Positions 12,974-21,202 of a stretch of DNA of 21,202 bases are shown piece by piece. This stretch comes from Actinomycetota bacterium (GTDB lineage: Bacteria > Actinomycetota > Humimicrobiia > Humimicrobiales > Humimicrobiaceae). Position 1 is the stretch's first letter, and every line of letters starts with the position of its first letter. The notes beneath the pieces are model-generated. The model did no database searches. It was not told the origin of the DNA and saw only the letters and a list, made by a program, of their open reading frames with translations. The DNA lies in the NCBI GenBank assembly GCA_028695395.1, contig JAQVJB010000025.1, positions 1 to 21,202 of the forward strand, in the 5' to 3' direction. Both the position numbers and the translations under genes were made by a program.

Positions 12974-15049
12974 ATGGTTATTCCTTTAAGTTTAAGTTAC
13001 ATGTTTGAAGAATATAAAATAGATAAAAATTTTAAAGTAAGTTCTAATTACAAGCCGCAGGGAGACCAGCAGCAGGCGATAGATATTTTATCTGACGGGC
13101 TCGATAAGGGTTTAAAATACCAGACGCTTTTGGGAGTCACTGGTTCTGGGAAAACTTTTACTATGGCAAATGTCATACAAAGGATACAGATTCCGACACT
13201 TGTGCTTGCTCCAAATAAAACGCTAGCTGCACAGCTTTGCAATGAATTTAAAGAGTTTTTTCCTAAAAATGCGGTTGAGTATTTTGTAAGTTATTATGAC
13301 TATTATCAGCCGGAAGCATATATCCCAAGCAGGGATATGTATATAGAAAAGGATTCGTCTATAAATGAAGAAATTGAAAAACTAAGGCTTTCAACTACTA
13401 ACTCTCTCTTTACCAGGAAGGATGTTATCGTAGTAGCTAGCGTTTCCTGCATATATAATCTTGGCTCCCCGGAAGAATATGAAAATAAAAGAGTATTTTT
13501 AAAGGTCGGTGAAGAGTATTCAAGGCAGAATCTGCTGAAAGATCTGATTTCTATCAAATATGAAAGAAGCGATTATGAATTCAGTCAGGGGAATATAAGA
13601 GTAAGAGGAGATATAATTGAAGTATTTCCTGCATACCAGGATTATGCTATCCGCATACAATTCTTTGGTGATGAAATAGAAAAGATAATTGAATTTCAGC
13701 CTGTGTCAGGTGAAGTTTCCTCTTTTAAAGAAATGGTTGTCATATCACCGGCTACACATTTCCTTGCGTCGTCCGAGTGGATACCAAATGCAATCAGCAC
13801 AATAAAAAAAGAGCTTGAGGAAAGAGTCGGATTCTTTAAGAACCAGGGTAAGCTGGTTGAAGCTCAAAGACTTGAATCAAGAACAAAGTATGATATGGAA
13901 ATGATTGAAGAACTAGGATTTTGCAGCGGAATAGAAAATTATTCCAGACATATCCTGGGTAAAAAACCTGGAGAGACACCTAATACTCTTATTGATTTTT
14001 TTCCTGATGATTTTCTTTTAGTAATCGATGAATCACATATTGCAGTTCCACAGATAAGAGGAATGTATGAAGGGGACCGCTCCAGAAAGCAAACTCTGGT
14101 TGACTATGGTTTCAGGCTTCCCTCGGCACTGGATAACAGGCCGCTGAAGCTGGAAGAATTTGAAGAAAAAGTAAAAAAGGTTATTTTTACTTCTGCTACT
14201 CCAGGGCCTTATGAAAAAAAAGTCAGCCTGCAAATTGCAGAGCAGATAATAAGGCCTACCGGTCTTGTAGACCCGGAAGTAATAATAAAACCCACTAATC
14301 AGCAGGTTGACGACCTTATAACTGAAGTTTTAAAAAGAGTAGAAAAAAAGGAGAGAGTTCTTGTTACGACGCTTACAAAAAAAATGGCGGAAAACCTGAC
14401 AGAATATCTTACTGGAAGGAAAATAAGGGCTAAATATCTTCATTCGACAATAGATACAATAGAAAGAATAGAGATTCTTACAGGATTGAGAAAAGGTGAA
14501 TTCGATGTGCTGGTAGGTATCAATCTTTTAAGGGAAGGACTTGATCTTCCGGAAGTTTCTCTTGTAGCGATACTTGACGCAGACAAGGAAGGATTTTTGC
14601 GTTCAGAGATGTCCCTTATTCAGACTATCGGGAGAGCAGCCAGAAATGTTAACGGCAAAGTAATAATGTATGCAGACAGCATCACTAATTCTATGAAGCG
14701 TGCATTAGATGAGACAAATAGAAGAAGAATTCTTCAGATGGAATACAATATAGCAAATAATATCGCTCCCCAGACTATAGTAAAGAATATAACAGATATT
14801 CTTTATAACAGCGGAATAACTTCCAAAAGCAAAAAATTAAAACAAATATCAGACTCCGTAAAAGAAAGAAAAAGTGGTTTTAACGAAGACAAGCTTATTA
14901 ATATGGATTTAAAGGAAGTTTTTGCTATAATATCTAGTCTTGAGGAGGAAATGAGCCTGGCGGCAAGAGAGCTAGAGTTTGAGAAAGCTGCAGCTATAAG
15001 GGATGAAATAAAAAAAATTAAAAAAATACTTAATATTGATATTTCATAA
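12974..15049 (+). CDS. uvrB: Excinuclease ABC subunit B
   Basis: UvrB is the damage-verifying helicase-like core of nucleotide excision repair; it is loaded on DNA by UvrA and then recruits UvrC. The protein is 691 aa. Motifs in order: NYKPQGDQQQAI, Walker A GVTGSGKT (54-61), the DNA-inserting beta-hairpin YYDYYQPEAYIPSRD (about 107-121), the DEAD-like box VIDESHI, FTSATPG, LLREGLDLPEVSLVAILDAD, motif VI QTIGRAARN, and the C-terminal UVR helix pair EEEMSLAARELEFEKAAAIR that binds UvrC. Neither ATG 12974 nor the ATG nine codons later (13001) has a good ribosome binding site; the first is kept because it follows coaE by ten bases, while the second would give a more typical N-terminus. The gene lies 81 bases before uvrA. 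Confidence 0.96.
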   Translation: MVIPLSLSYMFEEYKIDKNFKVSSNYKPQGDQQQAIDILSDGLDKGLKYQTLLGVTGSGKTFTMANVIQRIQIPTLVLAPNKTLAAQLCNEFKEFFPKNAVEYFVSYYDYYQPEAYIPSRDMYIEKDSSINEEIEKLRLSTTNSLFTRKDVIVVASVSCIYNLGSPEEYENKRVFLKVGEEYSRQNLLKDLISIKYERSDYEFSQGNIRVRGDIIEVFPAYQDYAIRIQFFGDEIEKIIEFQPVSGEVSSFKEMVVISPATHFLASSEWIPNAISTIKKELEERVGFFKNQGKLVEAQRLESRTKYDMEMIEELGFCSGIENYSRHILGKKPGETPNTLIDFFPDDFLLVIDESHIAVPQIRGMYEGDRSRKQTLVDYGFRLPSALDNRPLKLEEFEEKVKKVIFTSATPGPYEKKVSLQIAEQIIRPTGLVDPEVIIKPTNQQVDDLITEVLKRVEKKERVLVTTLTKKMAENLTEYLTGRKIRAKYLHSTIDTIERIEILTGLRKGEFDVLVGINLLREGLDLPEVSLVAILDADKEGFLRSEMSLIQTIGRAARNVNGKVIMYADSITNSMKRALDETNRRRILQMEYNIANNIAPQTIVKNITDILYNSGITSKSKKLKQISDSVKERKSGFNEDKLINMDLKEVFAIISSLEEEMSLAARELEFEKAAAIRDEIKKIKKILNIDIS

Positions 15050-15130
15050 CCTACCGGCCTTAATTTTCTTTTTTAATTTCTATTAGATTATTATTTAAAA
15101 TTCAATTAATAAAGGAATAATTAGATATTC

Positions 15131-17977
15131 ATGAAGTCTGAAATAATTATAAAAGGTGCAAGAGAGCATAATTTAAAAAATATAAGCCTGCATATACCCA
15201 GGGACAAATTTATTGTTTTCACGGGGGTCAGCGGTTCAGGAAAATCTTCACTTGCTTTTGATACCATTTATGCTGAAGGTCAGAGAAGATATGTGGAATC
15301 CTTATCGTCTTATGCAAGGCAATTTTTAGGCCAGATGGAAAAGCCGGACGTAGATCTGATAGAAGGTCTTTCACCTGCTGTTTCAATAAGCCAGAAGGGC
15401 GTATCAAAAAATCCAAGGTCGACAGTAGGAACGATAACAGAGATATATGATTATCTGAGAGTTCTTTATGCAAGGATAGGAAAACCTTACTGTCCTGTCT
15501 GCGGGAAACCTATTTCAAAACAGACTATAGACCAGATAGTCAATCAGGTTCTCGAAATGCCGCAGGATACAAGATTTATGGTGCTTTCACCCATTATCAG
15601 GGGGAGAAAAGGAGAGTATCATAAAACTTTTGAGAATATAAAAAAATCAGGGTTTTTAAGAGTTAGAATAGATGGAACAATTACAGAATTAAATGATATC
15701 AGCCTGATAAAACTGGAAAAAAATATAAAACATAATATTGAAATAGTAATAGATCGTCTCAAAATTAATCCGGATATAAGGCAGAGGCTTACTGAGGATA
15801 TTGAGATAGCTTTAAGAGAAAGTGAGGGCATAGTATATATAGAAAATGCAGATAATGGAGATATCAGCATTTATTCAGAGAATTTTTCATGTATTGACTG
15901 CCAGATAAGCTTTGAAGAACTTACGCCAAGGATGTTTTCATTTAACAGCCCTTATGGTGCATGCCCTGATTGCGGAGGGCTTGGGTTTAGAAAAGAAGTC
16001 GACCCCTATCTTATAGTTGAGTATCCTGAGAGAAGTATTAATGACGGAGCAATTCCTTTTATAAATATGGGATATTCAAATTATTATTCCCAATTATTCA
16101 GGGGATTAGCTGAAAATTATGGTTTTTCTCTTGATAAACCTTTTAATGATTTAAGCGAAAAAGCAAAAAGCATCATACTGGATGGAACCGGTGGTGAAAG
16201 AATAGAGATAAGATACAGGAATAGCAGCGGCATGATAAACAATTATTTTTTAAAGTTTGAAGGACTTGTAAATAATCTTAAAAGAAGATATATGGAAACA
16301 GAGTCTGAGAATGCCAGGGAAAAGATAGAAGAAATAATGAGAGCAAGGCCTTGTCCGTCATGTAATGGAAAAAGACTTAAACCAGAAAGTCTTTCTATCC
16401 TTATTAATGATAAATCTATTGCAGATTTTTGTTCCATGACTGTTATAGACGCAATAGATTGGTTAAAAGATTTAAAACTAAGTGAACATGACCAAATGAT
16501 AAGTTTGAGGCTTACTAAAGAAATAATTGAAAGATTGAAATTTTTAAAGGATGTCGGTCTTGGATATCTGACGATAGATAGACCTTCAGGGACTTTATCC
16601 GGCGGTGAATCACAGAGGATAAGACTAGCTACCCAGATAGGTTCAGGACTCGTAGGAGTCCTTTATATACTTGATGAGCCCAGTATAGGTCTGCATCAAA
16701 GAGATAATAGCAAGCTCATAAAAGCACTTGAAAGGCTAAAGGAACTGGGGAACACAATTATAGTTATTGAGCATGACGAGGAAACAATCAGAAATGCTGA
16801 TTACATAGTCGACATCGGTCCAAAAGCTGGAGTTCACGGAGGAGAAATTGTGTTCAGTGGAACTTTTGATAAGCTGCTTGAATGTAAGAAATCGCTCACA
16901 GGCAAATACCTGTCAGGAGAGAAATCCATTCCCTTGCCAGATGGAAGAAGAAATGGAAATTCAAAATCACTTACTCTTTATGGAGCATCCGAGCATAATC
17001 TAAAAAATATTGATGTGACTTTCCCTCTGGGGAAATTTATAGTAGTAACAGGAGTTTCAGGTTCGGGTAAAAGTACTTTGATAAATGAAACTCTTTATCC
17101 TGTTCTTTCCAATATACTTATGAATACAAATTACAGGCAGGGCAGATATAATAGGATTGATGGCACAGAATATCTAGACAAAGTAATCGTCATTGACCAG
17201 TCTCCGATCGGTAGGACACCAAGGTCAAATCCGGCAACGTATACAGGTGTTTTTACTTATATAAGGGAAATGTTTTCAATGACAGAAGATGCAAAATTAC
17301 GAGGATATAAACCAGGAAGATTCAGCTTTAATATAAGAGGAGGCAGATGCGAAGCATGCCAGGGGGATGGAGAAATAAAGATAGAGATGCATTTTCTTCC
17401 TGATGTTTATGTAATGTGTGAAGTATGTAAAGGTAAAAGATATAACAGAGAAACTTTAGAAGTAAAGTATAAGGATAAAACAATATATGATGTTCTTGAC
17501 ATGACTGTGGAAGAAGCAATTAAATTTTTTGAAAACATACCGAGGATATCAAGAAAATTAAAATTAATAAATGATGTAGGACTAGGTTATATAAAACTAG
17601 GCCAATCATCTACCACACTGTCAGGCGGGGAAGCCCAGAGAGTAAAGCTGTCTACAGAATTAGCAAGAAAAAGTACAGGAAATACGCTATATCTGCTTGA
17701 TGAACCCACAACGGGGCTGCATTTTGATGATATCAGTAAATTGCTAAAGATACTGAATAAGCTTGTTGATGCCGGCAATACTGTTATAGTAATAGAGCAT
17801 AATCTTGAAGTAATAAAAACAGCAGATTTTATAATAGATCTGGGTCCGGAAGGGGGAGACTTAGGAGGCAATATTGTTGCTGAAGGAAGTCCCGAGAAAA
17901 TATCAAAAATGAAAGGCTCATATACCGGTAATTATTTAAAACAATATTTATCAGATGGAAGACATAAAAATAATTAA
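15131..17977 (+). CDS. uvrA: Excinuclease ABC subunit A
   Basis: UvrA is the dimeric ABC-type ATPase that finds DNA lesions and loads UvrB. The 948-aa protein has the complete tandem architecture: first Walker A GVSGSGKSS (32-40), zinc module 1 with Cys254/257 and Cys278/281 (CIDC...CPDC), first ABC signature LSGGESQRIRLATQ with Walker B YILDEPSIGLH, second Walker A GVSGSGKST (641-649), zinc module 2 with Cys740/743 and Cys763/766 (CEAC...CEVC), and second signature LSGGEAQRVKLSTELA with LYLLDEPTTGLH. Extra CxxC pairs at CPVCG and CPSCNGKR are common in the family. AAAGGA lies about 14 bases before ATG 15131, a loose ribosome binding site. The 81-base gap before it shows no clear promoter or SOS box. 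Its 3' end overlaps uvrC by 23 bases. Confidence 0.97.
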   Translation: MKSEIIIKGAREHNLKNISLHIPRDKFIVFTGVSGSGKSSLAFDTIYAEGQRRYVESLSSYARQFLGQMEKPDVDLIEGLSPAVSISQKGVSKNPRSTVGTITEIYDYLRVLYARIGKPYCPVCGKPISKQTIDQIVNQVLEMPQDTRFMVLSPIIRGRKGEYHKTFENIKKSGFLRVRIDGTITELNDISLIKLEKNIKHNIEIVIDRLKINPDIRQRLTEDIEIALRESEGIVYIENADNGDISIYSENFSCIDCQISFEELTPRMFSFNSPYGACPDCGGLGFRKEVDPYLIVEYPERSINDGAIPFINMGYSNYYSQLFRGLAENYGFSLDKPFNDLSEKAKSIILDGTGGERIEIRYRNSSGMINNYFLKFEGLVNNLKRRYMETESENAREKIEEIMRARPCPSCNGKRLKPESLSILINDKSIADFCSMTVIDAIDWLKDLKLSEHDQMISLRLTKEIIERLKFLKDVGLGYLTIDRPSGTLSGGESQRIRLATQIGSGLVGVLYILDEPSIGLHQRDNSKLIKALERLKELGNTIIVIEHDEETIRNADYIVDIGPKAGVHGGEIVFSGTFDKLLECKKSLTGKYLSGEKSIPLPDGRRNGNSKSLTLYGASEHNLKNIDVTFPLGKFIVVTGVSGSGKSTLINETLYPVLSNILMNTNYRQGRYNRIDGTEYLDKVIVIDQSPIGRTPRSNPATYTGVFTYIREMFSMTEDAKLRGYKPGRFSFNIRGGRCEACQGDGEIKIEMHFLPDVYVMCEVCKGKRYNRETLEVKYKDKTIYDVLDMTVEEAIKFFENIPRISRKLKLINDVGLGYIKLGQSSTTLSGGEAQRVKLSTELARKSTGNTLYLLDEPTTGLHFDDISKLLKILNKLVDAGNTVIVIEHNLEVIKTADFIIDLGPEGGDLGGNIVAEGSPEKISKMKGSYTGNYLKQYLSDGRHKNN

Positions 17978-19820
17978 AGATGATATATTAAAGATATTAA
18001 GCCATATACCAAAAAAATCAGGTGTTTATCTTTTTAAAGATAAAGATGCCAGAATAATATATGTCGGTAAGGCAAAAAGCCTGAACAGCAGGGTAAGAAG
18101 TTATTTTAAAAGCAGGAAAACGCTTAGCGAAACTAATCCAAAAGCATATTATTTTTCTGAAAAAATAGACAGTATTGACTATATAGTCACTGACAGTGAA
18201 GTGGAAGCTTTTATTCTTGAAATAAACCTGATTAAGAAATACCGCCCAAAATTCAATTCCTTTTTTAGAGATGATAAATCCTATCCTTTCATTGCTATTA
18301 CTGAAGAAGAAGAATTTCCACAATTTTTTATAACCAGAAATAAAAAAATAAGGGGAGCAAGATATTTCGGTCCATATACAAATGTGTCGGATTTAAGAGA
18401 AAGTGTCGAATATATAAGCAAAGTATTCAGGCTGAGGGATTGTAAAAAAACAAAACCGGGAAAAACAGGGAATACTCCATGTTTGAATTATCATATGAAA
18501 CTCTGCAGCGGACCATGCATTGGGGAAATAAGCAAAGATGAATACAGGGAAAATATCAAGCTTATAATCTCAGTTCTTTCAGGTAAAAACAAATCACTTA
18601 TTGCAAAGCTTGAAAAACAAATGATAAATTTTTCAAAAGAACAGGAATATGAGAAAGCTCTTGATGCCAAAAACAAGATTGATTTTTTAAAAGGATTAAA
18701 TAATGAACAAAAAATATATATTAATTCAGAATATTCCTGGGATTTTATAGGATTCTGCCAGTCTGATGATTTTGCTTCCATAAATATTTTTATGTACAGG
18801 AATGGAGAATTTGCTGGCTATTCTAATTTTTTACTTGATAATTTCGAAGATATGAACAAAGAGGAGATTTTGTCTGATTTTATAGTCAAATATTATGAGA
18901 ATATAAGCAATATGCCATCAAAAATATATATTCCCTTTTTACCTGAAAGCGAAGAATTGATAATTGAGTTTTTTATAAAAACCAAAAATAAGAGAATAAA
19001 CCTTAAAGTGCCAAAATCAGGTGCTAATAAAAAAATAATGGATATGGTATCCAATAACTGCAGGCTTTTTGCAGAGAAAAAAAAGTTTGAAAAACAATCA
19101 AATCATGACAAACTATTCAATGATTTGATTGAACTTCAGGGAAAACTGGCACTCAGCAATATACCCAGAAGAATTGAATGTTATGATATTTCAAACCTTA
19201 AAGAAAGCTTTGCCGTAGGGTCAATGGTAGTCTTTGCGGATGGTTATCCCTTAAATAATAATTACAGGCATTTCAAAATAAAAACAGTAAAAGGGCAGGA
19301 TGATTTCGCAATGCTGCAGGAAGTTCTTGAAAGACGGCTGTCTTATCTAAAGAAATCAAAAATATATTTTGATGAAAGCTTTTATATGAAGCCGGATCTT
19401 ATAATCATAGATGGCGGGAAAGGGCAACTGAGTGCGGCCAGTGAAGTACTTGAAAAAAACAAATTGGATAAATCAATAGATATTATAAGCATTGCAAAAA
19501 AAGAGGAAATAATATTTTGCAAGCTTCATCCGGAAGGAATAAAAATTAATAAAGATAATGGAAGCATGAGAATCGTGATAAGGCTAAGGGATGAAGCACA
19601 CAGGTTTGCACTGCAATATCACAGAAAATTAAGGGATAAAAATATGACCTTTTCCTTTTTTGATTCTGTTAAAGGCATAGGTGAAAAGAAAAAAGCCGTA
19701 CTGTATGAAAATTTTAACTCTATGGAAGAATTAAAAAACCAGGATGTAAAAACTTTAATAAAAATAAAGGGAATAACTTACATCGATGCAAAAAATATCT
19801 ATGATGCGCTTCACAAATGA
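17955..19820 (+). CDS. uvrC: Excinuclease ABC subunit C
   Basis: UvrC makes both incisions around a lesion held by UvrB. The 621-aa protein has a GIY-YIG nuclease domain (SGVYLFKDKDARIIYVGKAK, 22-41) for the 3' cut. A cysteine cluster follows, Cys163, 176, 184 and 188 (RDC, TPC, KLC, GPC), whose spacing closely matches the iron-sulfur ligands known in E. coli UvrC. Next come a UVR UvrB-binding helix pair (SLIAKLEKQMINFSKEQEYE, about 215-235), an RNase H-like nuclease domain for the 5' cut (ECYDISNLKE, DLIIIDGGKGQLSAA, RDEAHRFALQYHRK), and a C-terminal helix-hairpin-helix pair (VKGIGEKKKAVLYENF, LIKIKGITYIDAKNIY). The ATG at 17955 lies within uvrA (23-base overlap) without its own strong ribosome binding site, suggesting translational coupling. 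Confidence 0.96.
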   Translation: MEDIKIIKDDILKILSHIPKKSGVYLFKDKDARIIYVGKAKSLNSRVRSYFKSRKTLSETNPKAYYFSEKIDSIDYIVTDSEVEAFILEINLIKKYRPKFNSFFRDDKSYPFIAITEEEEFPQFFITRNKKIRGARYFGPYTNVSDLRESVEYISKVFRLRDCKKTKPGKTGNTPCLNYHMKLCSGPCIGEISKDEYRENIKLIISVLSGKNKSLIAKLEKQMINFSKEQEYEKALDAKNKIDFLKGLNNEQKIYINSEYSWDFIGFCQSDDFASINIFMYRNGEFAGYSNFLLDNFEDMNKEEILSDFIVKYYENISNMPSKIYIPFLPESEELIIEFFIKTKNKRINLKVPKSGANKKIMDMVSNNCRLFAEKKKFEKQSNHDKLFNDLIELQGKLALSNIPRRIECYDISNLKESFAVGSMVVFADGYPLNNNYRHFKIKTVKGQDDFAMLQEVLERRLSYLKKSKIYFDESFYMKPDLIIIDGGKGQLSAASEVLEKNKLDKSIDIISIAKKEEIIFCKLHPEGIKINKDNGSMRIVIRLRDEAHRFALQYHRKLRDKNMTFSFFDSVKGIGEKKKAVLYENFNSMEELKNQDVKTLIKIKGITYIDAKNIYDALHK

Positions 19821-19960
19821 GGCAAGGAATTTTTTATTTTATTATCCTGTTTATATGATTTGCTAAAAAAACAAATCATTGCCGGGAATTATGATTATTC
19901 CATCTCATAAACCAGGCATTTTAATGAATATTTTATGAAAATTATGATATGAAATATTAA

Positions 19961-20095
19961 ATGATTCAGGATTTTAGTTTAATACTTGATGATTTTGATT
20001 TAAAATTAATTAAATATAGGAATTTGTTTATTTATATATGCCGATATCCTGGATTAACAGTTGAAAATTATAAATTTATTATGAAAGAAAAATAA
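19961..20095 (+). CDS. Possible 44-aa small ORF between uvrC and rapZ
   Basis: An ATG-initiated frame starts directly after an in-frame TAA and ends at 20095, three bases before the rapZ ATG. It encodes a charged N-terminal half (MIQDFSLILDDFDLKLIKY) and a second part containing FIYICRYPGLTVENYKFIM. There is no obvious ribosome binding site and no recognised family. In DNA this AT-rich, a 44-codon open frame can arise by chance, so coding status is doubtful. Tight spacing to rapZ is the main argument for it. The rest of the 19821-20098 gap holds an 8-bp hairpin at 19855-19879 without a T-tract, and no clear promoter. Confidence 0.25.
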   Translation: MIQDFSLILDDFDLKLIKYRNLFIYICRYPGLTVENYKFIMKEK

Positions 20096-20098
20096 AAT

Positions 20099-20956
20099 AT
20101 GAAATTAATGATAATAACCGGGCTTTCAGGAGCCGGCAAATCTGAAGCATTGAAATATTTTGAAGACTCGGGATATTATTGCATTGACAATCTCCCTGCA
20201 CACCTGATACCGAACCTTATCGATTTTTTTTCTGAGAATAATAAAAAGATAGATAAAATCGCGCTTGCGATAGATTTAAGAAGCGGTTATTTTTTTGATG
20301 AAATATACAATAATCTGGAGAAATTAAAAGAGCTGGGTGTCAGCTATAAAATAATATTTCTTGAAGCTTCAAAAAGTGTTTTGATAAAAAGGTTTTCCCT
20401 TACAAGAAGGAAGCACCCTTTAGTCCAGGATGGCAATCTGGATCTTGGTATTGAGAAAGAAGTAGAAAAATTACATAATCTCAGGGAAATCTCCGATCTG
20501 ATTATAGATACCACACTTTTATCACCCAAAGAATTAAGGATGACAATAACTGATAACCTTATGAGTTCTTCGGAAAAAAGAAGCCAGATTCAGATATCAA
20601 TAATATCATTTGGATATAAATTCGGTATACCTCAAAATGTAGATATAATAATGGATGTAAGGTTTTTGCCTAATCCATTTTATGATGAAAATCTCAAACA
20701 TCTGACTGGCGAAGACAAAGAAGTAGTGCATTATGTCCTTAACAGGGAGGAAACAAAAGAATTCCTTATGATTTTTGAAAAAATGATGGATTTTCTTATT
20801 CCTAATTATATTGAAGAAGGAAAAAGTTATCTTGGAATAGGAATAGGTTGTACGGGTGGAAGGCACAGATCAGTGGTGATTTCAGAAAGGATTTACGAAT
20901 ATCTGAAAGTCAGGAGATATTCAGTTAAACTGCAGCACAGGGATATATTGAAGTAA
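20099..20956 (+). CDS. rapZ: RapZ/YvcJ-family nucleotide-binding protein
   Basis: A 285-aa P-loop protein. In E. coli RapZ is an RNA-binding adaptor that directs GlmZ sRNA to RNase E and so tunes glucosamine-6-phosphate synthesis; in Bacillus YvcJ hydrolyses GTP and affects competence. The role in this lineage is not established. Walker A is GLSGAGKS (8-15), followed by the conserved CIDNLP (28-33), FLEASKSVLIKRFSLTRR with HPL, and the C-terminal domain with SFGYKFGIP, DVRFLPNPFYD, IGIGCTGGRHRSV and a terminal HRD, the segment implicated in RNA binding and metabolite sensing. The ATG at 20099 has only a weak purine-rich stretch upstream (GAAAGAAAAA). In Actinobacteria rapZ follows uvrC and precedes yvcK and whiA; here gap follows instead. 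Confidence 0.95.
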   Translation: MKLMIITGLSGAGKSEALKYFEDSGYYCIDNLPAHLIPNLIDFFSENNKKIDKIALAIDLRSGYFFDEIYNNLEKLKELGVSYKIIFLEASKSVLIKRFSLTRRKHPLVQDGNLDLGIEKEVEKLHNLREISDLIIDTTLLSPKELRMTITDNLMSSSEKRSQIQISIISFGYKFGIPQNVDIIMDVRFLPNPFYDENLKHLTGEDKEVVHYVLNREETKEFLMIFEKMMDFLIPNYIEEGKSYLGIGIGCTGGRHRSVVISERIYEYLKVRRYSVKLQHRDILK

Positions 20957-21043
20957 TTTTTACCTTTTATGCTAAAATTAAATAAAAGATATTCCTATTT
21001 ATAAAAATTTTTATTAAAATACTTTTTTTACATGCATATATTT

Positions 21044-21072
21044 TTGAAAAATTTAAAATGTCGCACTATTTT
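21044..21072 (+). promoter_or_regulatory. Candidate distal promoter of gap
   Basis: TTGAAA (21044-21049), a 17-base spacer and TATTTT (21067-21072). It would give a leader of about 98 nt. Upstream in the same rapZ-gap space, an AT-only palindrome at 21001-21014 followed by seven T at 21023-21029 is at best a weak terminator for rapZ. Confidence 0.5.
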
Positions 21073-21115
21073 AATTTAAATTAAAAATATTTTTATTTAA
21101 TAATTGTTATAAATT

Positions 21116-21124
21116 TGTTACAAT
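21116..21124 (+). promoter_or_regulatory. Candidate proximal extended -10 promoter of gap
   Basis: TGT followed by TACAAT (21119-21124) is a good extended -10; the -35 region is poor (TTTAAT at 21096-21101, 17 bases away). Transcription would begin near 21131, about 46 bases before the gap start codon. Confidence 0.5.
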
Positions 21125-21176
21125 GTTTCAGTTTAATTTAATAAAATAATAAACCATTTAAATAAGAGGAGGAAAA

Positions 21177-21202
21177 ATGGCAATAAAAGTAGGTATTAAC
21201 GG
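21177..21202 (+). CDS. gap: Glyceraldehyde-3-phosphate dehydrogenase (3' truncated by window)
   Basis: Only the first eight full codons and part of a ninth to the window edge are visible: MAIKVGING, matching the start of the GAPDH Rossmann fold, whose family N-terminus continues FGRIGR. A strong ribosome binding site AGAGGAGG (21165-21172) lies five bases before the ATG, consistent with a highly expressed glycolytic gene. Position after rapZ agrees with the actinobacterial order in which gap follows the uvrC-rapZ region. The short visible stretch limits certainty, but context and motif together make other assignments unlikely. Confidence 0.85.

Noticed and set aside
19855..19879. 8-bp hairpin after uvrC considered as a terminator
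   Set aside because: The stem is AT-rich, the loop is 9 nt and no T-tract follows on either strand.

Overview
This is a low-GC (roughly one third G+C) bacterial chromosome segment made almost entirely of housekeeping genes on the + strand, with one short block on the - strand. Gene order points to an actinobacterial-type backbone: polA, rpsA, coaE, uvrB, uvrA, uvrC, rapZ, gap occur in this order in Actinobacteria, and the four-S1-domain ribosomal protein with a charged tail fits. The low GC and the bacterial microcompartment (BMC) shell gene suggest a deep or uncultivated low-GC actinobacterial-type lineage rather than a classical high-GC one; a Firmicutes-like lineage cannot be excluded from sequence alone.

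Bases 1-3037 hold the end of a histidine operon (hisA partial, hisF, fused hisIE), followed 29 bases later by ATP-type 6-phosphofructokinase with a TTG start and strong ribosome binding site. Bases 3124-4503 hold an OsmC-family peroxidase and a membrane-anchored or lipoprotein CE4 (NodB) deacetylase. A tRNA-Leu(CAA) lies on the - strand at 4551-4639 with its own near-consensus promoter.

Bases 4747-6442 carry two singly transcribed genes: an EutM/PduA-like hexameric BMC shell protein behind an unusual promoter-hairpin-U-tract leader, and an unrecognised four-helix membrane protein with a tandem amphipathic repeat. A convergent terminator separates them from a - strand operon (7615 down to 6469): small membrane protein, Prx6-type peroxiredoxin with a C-terminal cysteine pair, and a small winged-helix protein.

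Bases 7823-20956 hold DNA polymerase I (degenerate proofreading domain), ribosomal protein S1, dephospho-CoA kinase, the whole nucleotide excision repair set UvrB-UvrA-UvrC, and RapZ/YvcJ. The window ends in the first nine codons of gap. The yvcK and whiA genes that normally separate rapZ from gap in Actinobacteria are absent here.

Promoters and hairpin terminators were picked by eye. I see no CRISPR array, insertion sequence, phage gene or rRNA. No clear new multi-gene system is evident; the best leads are the BMC gene leader, the rpsA leader with its direct repeat and three-codon ORF, and the orphan shell gene beside an unknown membrane protein.
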